Part shown: positions 24,701 through 33,100 of the stretch, one piece after another | Numbering within the stretch: position 1 is the first letter of the stretch | Layout: each line of letters starts with the position of its first letter | DNA from: Paramarasmius palmivorus | Lineage: Eukaryota > Basidiomycota > Agaricomycetes > Agaricales > Marasmiaceae | Assembly: GCA_037176845.1 (NCBI GenBank) | Contig: JAYKXP010000012.1 | Location: 1-64,000 of the forward strand | Length of the DNA stretch: 64,000 nucleotides | Direction: 5' to 3' | Program-made: the position numbers and the translations under genes | Notes under the pieces: model-generated | Told to the model about the DNA's origin: nothing | The model's database searches: none | The model's input: only the letters and a program-made list of their open reading frames with translations

Positions 24701-25342
24701 TCGGCTTATGAAGCCTCCTTCCGCCCAGCAAGCACTCTCCTACACACTCTCCATGATCTGACACCTCCCCCAACCTATCCATACACTCGAGCGACTTCGG
24801 CATATTCGGCTGTCGTTCAGCTCTATGCCCGTTCATCTCAACTTGACACAAATTTCACCAAATTCAGGCGCTTTGGCAATATATCTCCTTGGTGCTCCTT
24901 TGGGTGTGCCGAACTCGAAACGACTCATCATATCTTCACGGAATGCCCGAGATTTGCGCATTTTCGTACCCATGCCAAGGACTCCTTGGTCTCTACCACC
25001 ACTTCTCTTGTCCAACGCCAGCCCTACCATCTCACAAAAGATGAACAGGCCGTCATCGTTACCGCGTCATCTCAGCTGTTCGCCGACACTGACATATGGC
25101 CATTGAAACGCACTCACTATTATCTGGGCTCCATGCCTAACATTTCCAACATTGTGCACAGCCTCTCTACAAACCAACGCGCACACACTGCAATCGTTCA
25201 ATCCTGGCACGTCGCTGCTATTCGGTTGGCAGGTCGGATTTGGGGTGAATATCGGAGAGTTACTTCGCCGTCGCGGATGAGGCCTGAGCGAACGAAAACA
25301 GTACATTTACCTCCTTTCCTTTCCAGAATTACTTCTCAATAA
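18713..25342 (+). CDS. LINE polyprotein: ORF1-like region, APE endonuclease, reverse transcriptase, RNase H
   Basis: Uninterrupted 2209-aa ORF. Residues 1 to about 440 are an ORF1-like region with a Gln/Leu-rich stretch likely to coil. A proline cluster lies near 446-480. A strongly hydrophobic segment (LLTLMYIILLLLPISC) lies near 564-583. The endonuclease spans about 590-840, with LNING, CETK, IIGDTNAT and ATDHRP supplying the Asn, Glu, Asp-x-Asn and Asp-His residues. The reverse transcriptase spans about 1120-1450: motif A RDQKKGFDRL near 1270, motif B TKQGGPLSPL near 1328, motif C AMDDS near 1389. RNase H has SDGS near 1805, AEVYG, YSDNSN near 1877 and HIPSH...ANDLAD near 1926-1946. A terminal Cys/His motif (CSFGC...HHIFTEC) is near 2061-2079. 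Motif C has Ala-Met in place of the usual Tyr/Phe-Ala but both aspartates remain. Intactness suggests recent activity. Confidence 0.93.
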   Translation: MASNLPPPAPPIITQNRSSSPPLEEPTSTTTAGIEIIVYHLDNSSPTAAITQFRTEYNNIVTHSRENKPDLFLPDFSLLSLHSGSTSTRTTDFIFVGVNTPQPRPDILHNLITAIEGHGRFRASWKTGIGYDRARRVFVTMDSEADAARTKPLVEEALRKRNISFLHCAKTSGSVVGTRLAIDLRNREDIQKLYDNPIVVQQRILHISRPKFVEPYWGWDIVIAGTAGIHGFEGAMNAYIRRSFEDESIVSHSCMVLDGEAYLVVLRTWEAVSSLLGMKTPSLPGIPSFVELSNPTPLCWFNHRNCPSPRFLDTNPSPSRDSSAGLQKQIDLIRTQGVDVASALTDLVRNQGNLIKELQHEFQANRSSLASLQQGQFALYTLTAAESELNRLRSQKEMKEMLSLVAPRQELCAQALNSLPALDQQLAQQQEIVREARSGYAATQSIIAPLPPPPPPSQHSHMPPAAPPGLPPPADPRTGLPATQAGLRNPQVDPHRQDGAPLQDTPMEQDTDQQGDAPQHETPMEQVRSIAHLSPAPLTRSYHSERCSAVKRSEAHVNRCISKPLLTLMYIILLLLPISCVKASPSPSTLSTLSLNINGVSDIAKTSTFNNLVSTHNPHAWVLCETKSSHPVQSAVRVQGYRIFESPGIPTNRRSAKWGVAMGIKSSLQATMIPLPERLKGRVVATDVVIPTAAGKGFRHRLVAVYAPYDPGGADAFQTLEAFWTDVKDILTSAPYSWSIIGDTNATLADVEWGDHLQHDGPARQAYRQFLQSINGRDLWISQGDNNARIDGATYHAFQSDRCCSIIDRCASSIAGVRAYSIFVVKSFVPATDHRPIQANLVLIPPASISRNVDLSSAQPATYPPRFLFPKRGETYRFQLFADKVNDGIRQRGITRRPITSDDEYNTLYNALTEIFHEAAAASFELPRKYLPKRPTSARLQLLVREFRRVSRIIAAIKQGTLESLLQRAPWCFVYLRSCHDTIAGTTVFSTHALLSQEALDFFQSLRSSLAKLRFREERTVLNTRAVNRDRLRIESCLQGSSPKRLYPSSFLGPPAAISKGFSGDPDTIVTGATEVKETTNEYFTLLYQRTNRPPQPKPWLETPTIRSIRARVHDDPFEWPRLMSIDEARAIIRKGKPRPAPGPDGWEKWMVKNLPDPAFQLVVDLWNYPIQHSHFPDSIKPLTLSLIHKRGDMTDLRNYRGICCNSLNMNIPFAWLVSRIMPYLQRMGVLPEQQVATQLGVQGRDLTSFLAQLETWSDRTKTPMYMLKRDQKKGFDRLEPEGFYDAVRAYGLPLSLIDFDMSAQENVPYQIKMFFGLTDPITFSGVTKQGGPLSPLKCTLTSSMCNHWLRDEAQGFNGLLTVQSVTARAGDYHTPADLKTVEIGMVEAMDDSGIATTSLASLEQLSYLSDCFQVSYGGETNWEKSAIYARNAPQPPPSLMIPSADPLDHSRRIPVPIKIYESHIEFLRVHVNDTDAQFDKLSSIIDAFEFPVLRQHLPITALRRIISSTLISRLQPRLAFQPVTQDQAVKLDRLVAHKVHSYLSWPFHFNSALLSLPFTYMGFDFPSITRINDSLAVQGLLRDLNHHIPIFKDMATVTLSDWTCALNYCRFPLEGPSLRRSFLQHKRSLPYSFSLAHRVLHTTNTSLRLTDLSYLYDGNVSIRHIFNSLPYSLKSCLPLNTPILLKNIGIRRLNQIATWSPLTCRQIPRLIFSPAASPQICRSRILRQYLPILKSWIESFSLKSLVHASFGLPFTYPDPPYTALWTLSIPRAARQRLSELILTNFATSNPRRPPQDPTFTGLSASDGSTVPPAPLPFQSRSSAFSSISTSHTLLATLDAFALSANNQLAEVYGILTAILLIRDTPRPDSPSPVIYSDNSNAVRHLNNALNLPSYNWASNPARALYRWIMDIVHRRHHRAPLLIQHIPSHTSSTSPPARANDLADRIASSAHRSIPRPPPAPLPTFFMDDFTLFSKTHSYIESNPFLYISNILARRSAYEASFRPASTLLHTLHDLTPPPTYPYTRATSAYSAVVQLYARSSQLDTNFTKFRRFGNISPWCSFGCAELETTHHIFTECPRFAHFRTHAKDSLVSTTTSLVQRQPYHLTKDEQAVIVTASSQLFADTDIWPLKRTHYYLGSMPNISNIVHSLSTNQRAHTAIVQSWHVAAIRLAGRIWGEYRRVTSPSRMRPERTKTVHLPPFLSRITSQ

Positions 25343-25505
25343 TTTTACTTTAAACCATATGTTACATTATCATTTATGATTTGGTTCTTTATTGTTACGA
25401 AGAGCCGGCGAGGTATTTACCTGTAGTTTACAGTTATTTACCTGAGCTATGTATTTAGTGGAGTCGGTCAATTTATAGTTGTTTCTTGTTACATCATTTC
25501 TTCTT

Positions 25506-27150
25506 TCAGCGCTCCTCGATTGACTATTCGGCGGCCTTGTTTTGAACTAAACCCAGATACATCAAGGTGAGCTCGACCATCATTCTGACTGGTCTTTGGC
25601 CGGACACGGTCTTGGGACCTCGATGTACAGTCCGAGATTGAGCTCTATTTTGCTGGCAGGTTACGCGAACGGATTTCGGGGTATTTGGTGCGTTTGCATA
25701 CATCATGGTCTTCCATACTCTAATCTGACCGTTCATTTAGGTTCATTCTCAGTCGAGTACTCTAGAAGTCTATCGCTATATTTTACCATTTTCCACGGAA
25801 TGTCAAAATCGTTATTCCGGTACTCGTGCTCTGGTCTACATCCAATAAAACGATTTCTTGTTCCTCCCCAACAACGACCTTCTCTAATATTCACCTTACT
25901 CAGACAGTTCATTAAATTACAATCCGCAAGCCATGCTCCTTGCGAACACCACTCACAGATACTCATTGGCATTCGATTGTTTTCCAAGCGCGAATGATCA
26001 AGGTTTTGGCGCCCGACATGTTCACTATCTCCACGTCTTGTGCCGTGCGTCCAGAAGGAGAAGCCTGATAGCAACGTCAGGCGCTTCTCAGAACGCTCAG
26101 TGGGAATCCATCGATTAGAGATGTGGAGAGAGGCTATTATTAGGTATCTTCCATGTACGATTCTCGTGCTCCTTCCGTACAAAGAGGAATGCTCAGGCTG
26201 TCCTAGAAATCATTTCGTACCCACTATACGTGATTCCTCGCGCTCGTTGCGATGGTTTTCAGACCGAACATACCCCTGCTACCAAAATGTTAGCGAAGAT
26301 GCCCGCCTCGTTTCGTCATCTATGAGCACAGTATGTTTTCCTGGGCGTATCATCAGGAAACCGCGCTAAAATCCTTCACTCTGGTGTCTTGTCCGACCAC
26401 AAGGGCTTCATGGGAAACGAAATGGGTATGCCTGGTAGAAAGAAGAGCCGAAAAGGTACCTTCACATGAAATTTCTTCTGGGTGAGCTTGGCAACAGGTC
26501 CTACAGGTCAGTATCGCTACTATTAGTCTGGTCGCGGAACTTCATTCATCGCAGTTGTTGTGGCGCCACTATTTTTAGTACGTTTCATCGAGTTCCTCTC
26601 ATTTACGTTATCTACTCAGTAAGAGCTATACTCGTCAGGACAGCTTCTATCATTCAACAAGTAGACTACACGTATGAGCCTAAGATCAAATCTTTGCTCA
26701 TTGTAAAGTGTGGTCTTCATTCGGTCTCCACCTTACGTCCTGACATGTTTCTCGACGCCCTAACAGGCGTTCGGTGGAGGTTGAGTGGACGACGTGACGT
26801 CTCAGGGAAATCGTCGTACGTGTATATCCTTCTCAGACCTGATTCGGCGCTAATACATCTTGATATAGCGCAGGTTCTACTATACCATCTGAGCGATACT
26901 GTTTTGTATCCGATTACGCACACCGAAGAGCGCACAAAGTCCCTGGACTTGTGCGAAACAGTAACGTACGGTGGCGCCCATTCGATGTTCTTGATCATCA
27001 GAATGCTGTGTACCACGGGTTCATCGTATTGCATACGCCCTGTCAGGATATTACTATTAGACAAGAATGTCTTTTTATGAACACGGGCTAAAACGTGTTC
27101 TTGGTGTGTGTGGGAGCTACAATCAGAGCGAGACCATCACCGAGGATCTG
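25506..27150. pseudogene. Decayed exons upstream of NACHT gene N2 (segment B2)
   Basis: Copy of 3426-5200. The first conserved exon ends at a GTGCGT donor near 25688. The following exon (about 25741-25860) retains SLYFTIFHGMSKSLF but then departs from B1 by an indel. A frame open over about 26466-27080 (204 codons) has no counterpart open frame in B1, so I regard it as accidental. Function not identified. Confidence 0.4.
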
Positions 27151-27179
27151 CTCTTTTACTCTTCCCACCACAACCAACG

Positions 27180-30100
27180 ATGGCGCCTACAGGCGATGCC
27201 CACGTTAACCCAACGTATGCTTGCCTTAACTTCACCGTGTACATTTGCTCACTATTGGCGGCAGAGAAAGACAATCGGGGGACCATGCTTTCAGAATCAC
27301 AGGCAAGCAATATAATTTTCTCTGGCACACACTCGGCTGATATTGCGTAGAGCTCAAAATCGTCGGATTTCCATCCTCCAGCAAGAAGAGCTTGATTATT
27401 AGTGTTCAGTCTCCCAATGGCTCTTGCGAAATATACCACACCGATACGAAAACAGTGGCAGAGCAAGGATGCTCCTTGAACTTGCAGATGTATGTCACCA
27501 ATGAATGCAGCTGACAAAAGTCGTAGCTAAAAACATTGTCTCCCTGCTCTCTAGTCAATCCGGGCACCATTCCCAGCTATGTGTCGAAGTTTTTCGTCAT
27601 CGGCCACTTTGGTGCAATACACTTGTGGCCACTGTAGGAATTCCATTGGGTGAAATGAATGTAAATGGTGCAAGCGGTGCGTTTATGATACATCTTTTAT
27701 CGTGAATTTTGATTCATTTACTTGAAAAGAGCTTCAAAGGGAAATGGTTATTCACAAGAGAAAGTCGCGCGATGACCGCCTCGAGCTCTCACTGAAGATG
27801 GAACACTTTGCATTTTCGCCGGGCCGCTCAACGTTGACTTCAACAGCCGCAGCCTCAACAGAGCAGCAAGAACACGCCCCTCCTGCCGTCGAAGACCGTC
27901 AAGATGCTGACACAAAGGCAGATAGAGATTCAGCCAACCTTGAGGACAAGATTGAGAAGCTCAAAGTACAGACCGAAAAACGAAAGCGTATTTATCAGAC
28001 CGCCGATACGGTCATTGAAACCCTGAATCAATTATCAGAGGTAAACTTCCAAAAGCTATCGCTCATCACATTTCTGAACCTATCATACCAGGTGCATGAA
28101 ATCGCTCGAGCTGCTTCTATAGTCGTATCCGGAATCTACCATGTAAGAAACTTCAACCTCGTTTGTCCCAACGACAAACTAATAATTATAAAGGTAATCA
28201 AAGCAAAGCACGAACAAGATGAAGCAATAGTCGCACTTTACGACATAATGATAGAGACATACAATATTGCAATCGAGAACGACGCGTTGAACGCAGAAGG
28301 CGACTTCTCGACACTATTTGAAAGAATAGTTTCACAGTCACAGGAATGCTACGTCTTCCTCTCAAGCTGCATTATCAAAGGAGTTCTCTGTAGGTTTTCT
28401 CTTGCACGACATTCTTGGCTTATCAATATAATTAAAATGTCACAGATCGGGTCATGGACCACACGTCCTTAACGATAGCGGATCTCAAAGGCACTTTTGA
28501 GCAGCTAAAGGAGGAATTCTTTAAATCTCAGGTAAAGGTCACAACTATGACAGTCTTGCAAACGCATCGAGCTGTGAGGTCCATAGGTGAGCCACATTCA
28601 TTCCGCCTTTTAACCACCTTTGGTTCCCACCGTTGGCGTCTGATTAGACGCCACGAACAAATCGTTCGGGGCAATCAATTAGACGTCAAATCGACGAAAA
28701 AGGCCGCACCCCGCAGCACCCTTCTACCGAACCCGCCGCACCTCTGTCTGCACCTCAGAGTCAAAGATCTTCAAGTCGCACCAAAGGCCCGTGACCATCA
28801 TCGGCGCTTCCCGGGCGTCGTTGACCACGTCACCTTCAACCCTCTTCAACCACGTTCCCACCAATATCAACCACCTTTCTCACACGCTCTCGTCGTCATC
28901 CCTTCGTCGCGTCGTCGTCGCCCCCGTCAAGAGTTGGGATAAAGTTGGGATATGGTTATACAGGTACATGGTTCACTGGTACGTCTCAAATTACTTCACA
29001 TACAGCATCATATTAATCGTTCACATGTCCAGACTCTAGGACTACAATTAATTTCACCTACGTATATTGCCTTCCCGAACGTCGTCAACAAAAATTCTCC
29101 CTCCATCCTACCAGCACACAATATCATGGGTGCCAAGTTCAAACATCGATAACGATGATGCCGTGGCCCCATGGCTTCCTTGAATACATCCTGTGCCCTT
29201 GCTGCGTCATCATGTACATTAACTAGTGTTAAATGTGTATCTCATTCCAATTCACCGTTAATTTCAGTGCAATAAATGCTACTCTGATACTTGAGCTTGC
29301 CCGTCGTGTGTTTCTCCTCCAAACAATCGTCGTAAAAAGCCAACTGCATATCGTCAACAGAACTTGAGATGGAACGCATTTGATGGATGACGACCTCTGT
29401 TTCTTTGTAGTATTCTCCATTGCCGTATTGCTCTAGCAGGGTACTTGACAGACGGTTCAGTTCAGCGATCATGTTGTCAAATAGGCGGCTGGGTAGTTCG
29501 AGAGGGGATGGTGCAGTCCCGGGGCCTGTGACCCATGCACGATAATCTTGATACAGACACTCGAGGTATTCAGTTGGTGACACCACAGTAAGCGTGTTGA
29601 TAGACTGAGATATTTCACGGACACGGTGTATTGGATGGCTGCATGAGTAATTGATGAATGAGTTCGTAACTGGTATAAGACTTGTGGTAGCGCACCTTTG
29701 CCCAATTGAACCTCGTTTTTGCTCCTTCTGTTCAAGCTCCCGTTTTTCCAACTCTGTCCGTGCTCGTGATAGGTTTCGTTGCCTAATATAAGCCCTCGGG
29801 TTAGAATCATCGAGTATTACAAGCATCCACGTACCGTTGAAGCTCATGTTGTTGTTGCCTTGACTCTCTTCGCTTTGCGTTGATTGTATCTTTATTTTTG
29901 GCATAATGTCGAGCTGCTTTCAGTCGATCGGCTTTGCGTCTGGCTTCTTTGGTGGTATATGTTTTCCTTCTAGTCATATTGTGCAGAGAGATGGAAAGAG
30001 TAGGTGAGGTGAGGTGAGATGATAATGGTGATAGTGAAGAAGGGCAAGATACGCTACTGTGTAAAGTATTCAGCTTTGTTAAATTCACTGTATGGTCTTA

Positions 30101-33100
30101 CCGATTCAAATGATACCAGCTTTGAGTATGTTATTCGGATGATATCTTAGAATCATTCTCTAGAGTCTGGCAGTCTTAAATCAAGTATTGGATGCTGGAG
30201 AATTTTTGCAAACATTTTCTGCTGAATAAATGAGCTATTTCCGCGGGCGCTTAGCAGGCGTCAGTATGACCTTCCTTCGCGATTTACAGCGTTGCGACAA
30301 ATAAGGTCCTCCACTGTGGATGAGGGAATATGAAATTGAGCATTGAATTGTATCTTACATGCAAGCTACTAGCAGAGTGTACACGAGTCAAACAAGGCTA
30401 TCATACACATTGTATACATTGATATATACAGTAAGAAAGCGTGCATCAAGATGTAGATGTCCTGGGTAATAAGAGACTGAGCTTGAGACTATGTAGTGCA
30501 AGATGATAACGAACCATATACCTTTTCACGTCGAGCACCTTGGGGATTGTATTGTTGAGTGCAAGTGTTGACGTTGAAGGGGCAAGTTGAGTATAGCGAG
30601 GGATTGTGTCGGCTTAGATTTGTAGGCTTTGACTAGCGATGGTGATTAAGTGTAGGGATCTGAAACTGGAGATGTTCAGCTAAGCTAACAAATGATCGGG
30701 AGTAGACTCACGCCCGCAGCGCATTCTCGTCTCGACGCACTCTGTTCTTGCCGTGAAGCCTCGGTGACACCTGGAAATTCAGGGTGAAGCATGTACTGGG
30801 GTGCAACTAGTTGTCCGAAGGCTCCCGCGCACTCTGGCTTATTGCTAATGAGGGTTAGCATAGTTTAATACATAGGAACAAGATACGTACCTTTGACCTT
30901 TTTTTCATACTCCCCTTTTCCTTTGTACCTCTTCACAGCCTTCAATGATAGTCTCTAGAACCTGTTGTCTCCTCTGCCCGCCCATAACGACATCGTTCTC
31001 CGAGATAAGAGTTGACTTTGAGGTATGTTGCGAGAGCCCTTCGTTTGGAGTGTGGTGAGAAAAAAGGACTAGGATCGAGTTTATGAGATCGAGTTTTTAG
31101 TTCTGGACGAAAGTAATGGAACGTACCCTAAAAAATTGTGTCCGGGAGACACTGAACGACGACGCGACGACGAAGGGATGACGACGAGAGCGTGTGAGAA
31201 AGGTGGTTGATATTGGTGGGAACGTGGTTGAAGAGGGTTGAAGGTGACGTGGTCAACGACGCCCGGGAAGCGCCGATGATGGTCACGGGCCTTTGGTGCG
31301 ACTTGAAGATCTTTGACTCTGAGGTGCAGACAGAGGTGCGGCGGGTTCGGTAGAAGGGTGCTGCGGGGTGCGGCCTTTTTCGTCGATTTGACATCTAATT
31401 GATTGCCCCGAACGATTTGTTCGTGGCGTCTAATCAGACGCCAACGGTGGGAACCAAAGGTGTTTTAACTTGAGCCTCATTTTCCGATTTCAAAGAACGA
31501 AAAGAGACACTTCGAACACTCGAACCATCCGCGAAACTGTTGCGGCCCAAGTCACATTGCCTTTTGGGTACCCGTCGTTCTTCGCTTGCGAAGATACTGG
31601 AATGGTGCTTCCATGGAGAGCAATCCATCCTTTGGATTTCCGGTGTCGCTGGGTGCGGCAAAAGCTTGTTGATCGGAACGCTTCACAACTCGTTGTCCGA
31701 GCTAGGCTTTAACAGCCGTTTAGCTGCTTTCATCCGTTTTGACCGAAATGATTACAACGATGCTGGAGAGTTTGTCAAAACTCTTGCGTTCCTTTTGGCA
31801 GACTTTGACGAGCGATTTGGAAAGCTAATTGCGGAGGTCGTAGAGCGAAGTCGTCAGATTGCACAGAACACGAAACTATCGATGCAGGTCCAAAAACTTC
31901 TCATCAATCCTCTCCAAGGGTTGAGCGAAGACATCGCCAAGGAAGGCCGTATCGTCGTCCTCGTCGATGGAATCGACGAAAGCTCACGAGAAGACCGAGC
32001 CGAGACAAAGTTCCGTGAACAGCTCCTGGAGCTGTTTGCTGACGATAAATTTAAGCTACTCCCATTCTTGCGCTTTGTCCTCGCCAGCCGCCCCGAGGAA
32101 GACATTGTTCGATCCTTGCAACATTGCAGTCACATTCACCACTTTCCTCTCGACCACACCTCACCCGAGACCACAAATGACATTCACTACTTCCTCACCA
32201 AATCTTTCCAACACTCGTCCTTTGATGGCCTAGACACTGCCCAAAAACACAACGCTGTTGAGCGATTGGCAGAACGTGCTAGTGGCTTATTTATTTGGGC
32301 AGCCACGGTCGTCGGCTTCATCAAAGAAAACATTGCACAACGTTTGAAGGTCTTCACAGAGAATGAGCCACCAAAAAATGCCTTACACGCGCTCACGGTT
32401 TTATATGAGACCGCACTCAACTCTCTCATAGACGAACAAGGGGACGACGACATACGGCAGAATATATGCACGGCATTAGGTCTAATCATGGCAAACTCTC
32501 CAGAGGTGTATCCATGCTCCATTGATAATCTCCACACTGTTACCGAGTACATGAATCTTGAAAACAACACAGGTATTCTCAGCGCCTTCCAAAAACTCCG
32601 GAGCCTTGTCACCGAGGAGAATGGGTGTTATCAACTTCTCCACAAATCATTCGATGATTTTTTGACCTCAGAGGATCGGGCTCGTCGTTGGTATATTGAT
32701 CCCAAAAAGTACCGTGTGGTTTTGGGAGAAGCTATGGTTGCATGCACCATGGATCACCTTGACAAGGCGGATGCGGAACTCCCAGAGGCCCTCTCATCTG
32801 ATGTATACCAATATGCAAGTGCTCGTTGGCTGTGGAGACATGCCTCAGCATCATATCAGCAGAAAGAGGGTGCTTTTTTGCTGAGATATGTGCTACGTTG
32901 GATGCGTTCTCTTGATCATGAACTCTCTGGGGAAAACTGGTCTGCTCCTCAGCTAATCTTTGGCAGATCACTGGTAACTGCCTTTACATTCAAGTTGTTA
33001 TTATCTGACAGCATTTTCAGACTGGAAACGGCCGCCATGACTCCGAGTTCATGCAGAAAGCAATAACTGGCGCATCTCGGCTTCGAGAAATCGGCGCAAA

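Larger units (their letters stand above)
18541..25505 (+). mobile_element. Tad/jockey-like non-LTR retrotransposon (LINE)
   Basis: The single 2209-codon ORF is flanked by a short 5' leader (about 18541-18712) containing an ACAACC simple repeat and an AT-rich 3' trailer (25343 to about 25505). No long terminal repeats are visible, and I see no clear poly(A) tail. The insertion falls exactly between sequence matching A1 up to about 3365 and sequence matching about 3400 onward, so the empty site is approximated by A1/B1. A possible target duplication is ctcaattgac (18531-18540) against ctcgattgac (25515-25524), 9 of 10 matches. However, homology of 25490-25515 to A1/B1 leaves the 3' boundary uncertain by about 25 nt. 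Confidence 0.85.
28615..31462. mobile_element. 2,848-bp DNA transposon with about 300-bp terminal inverted repeats, inside intron 8 of N2
   Basis: The ends read CACCTTTGGTTCCC... and ...GGGAACCAAAGGTG. The left repeat (28615 to about 28915) is the near-perfect reverse complement of about 31155-31462. I noticed one substitution (acgtc against acatc) and one small indel near the inner end. A perfect 7-bp duplication (ttttaac) flanks the element. The interior has a spliced basic-protein gene (29242-29977, minus) and a weaker gene (30369-30985, minus). No DDE, tyrosine recombinase, helitron or integrase motif is evident, so it may be non-autonomous or use an unrecognised enzyme. The near identity of the arms indicates recent insertion. 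Confidence 0.9.

Noticed and set aside
18541..25505. LTR retrotransposon as an alternative for the large element
   Set aside because: No terminal direct repeats, protease or integrase. Domain order endonuclease-RT-RNase H is that of a LINE.
26466..27080. 204-codon open frame upstream of N2
   Set aside because: The aligned B1 sequence is not open in this frame and the peptide has no motif; it overlaps decayed exons on alignment.
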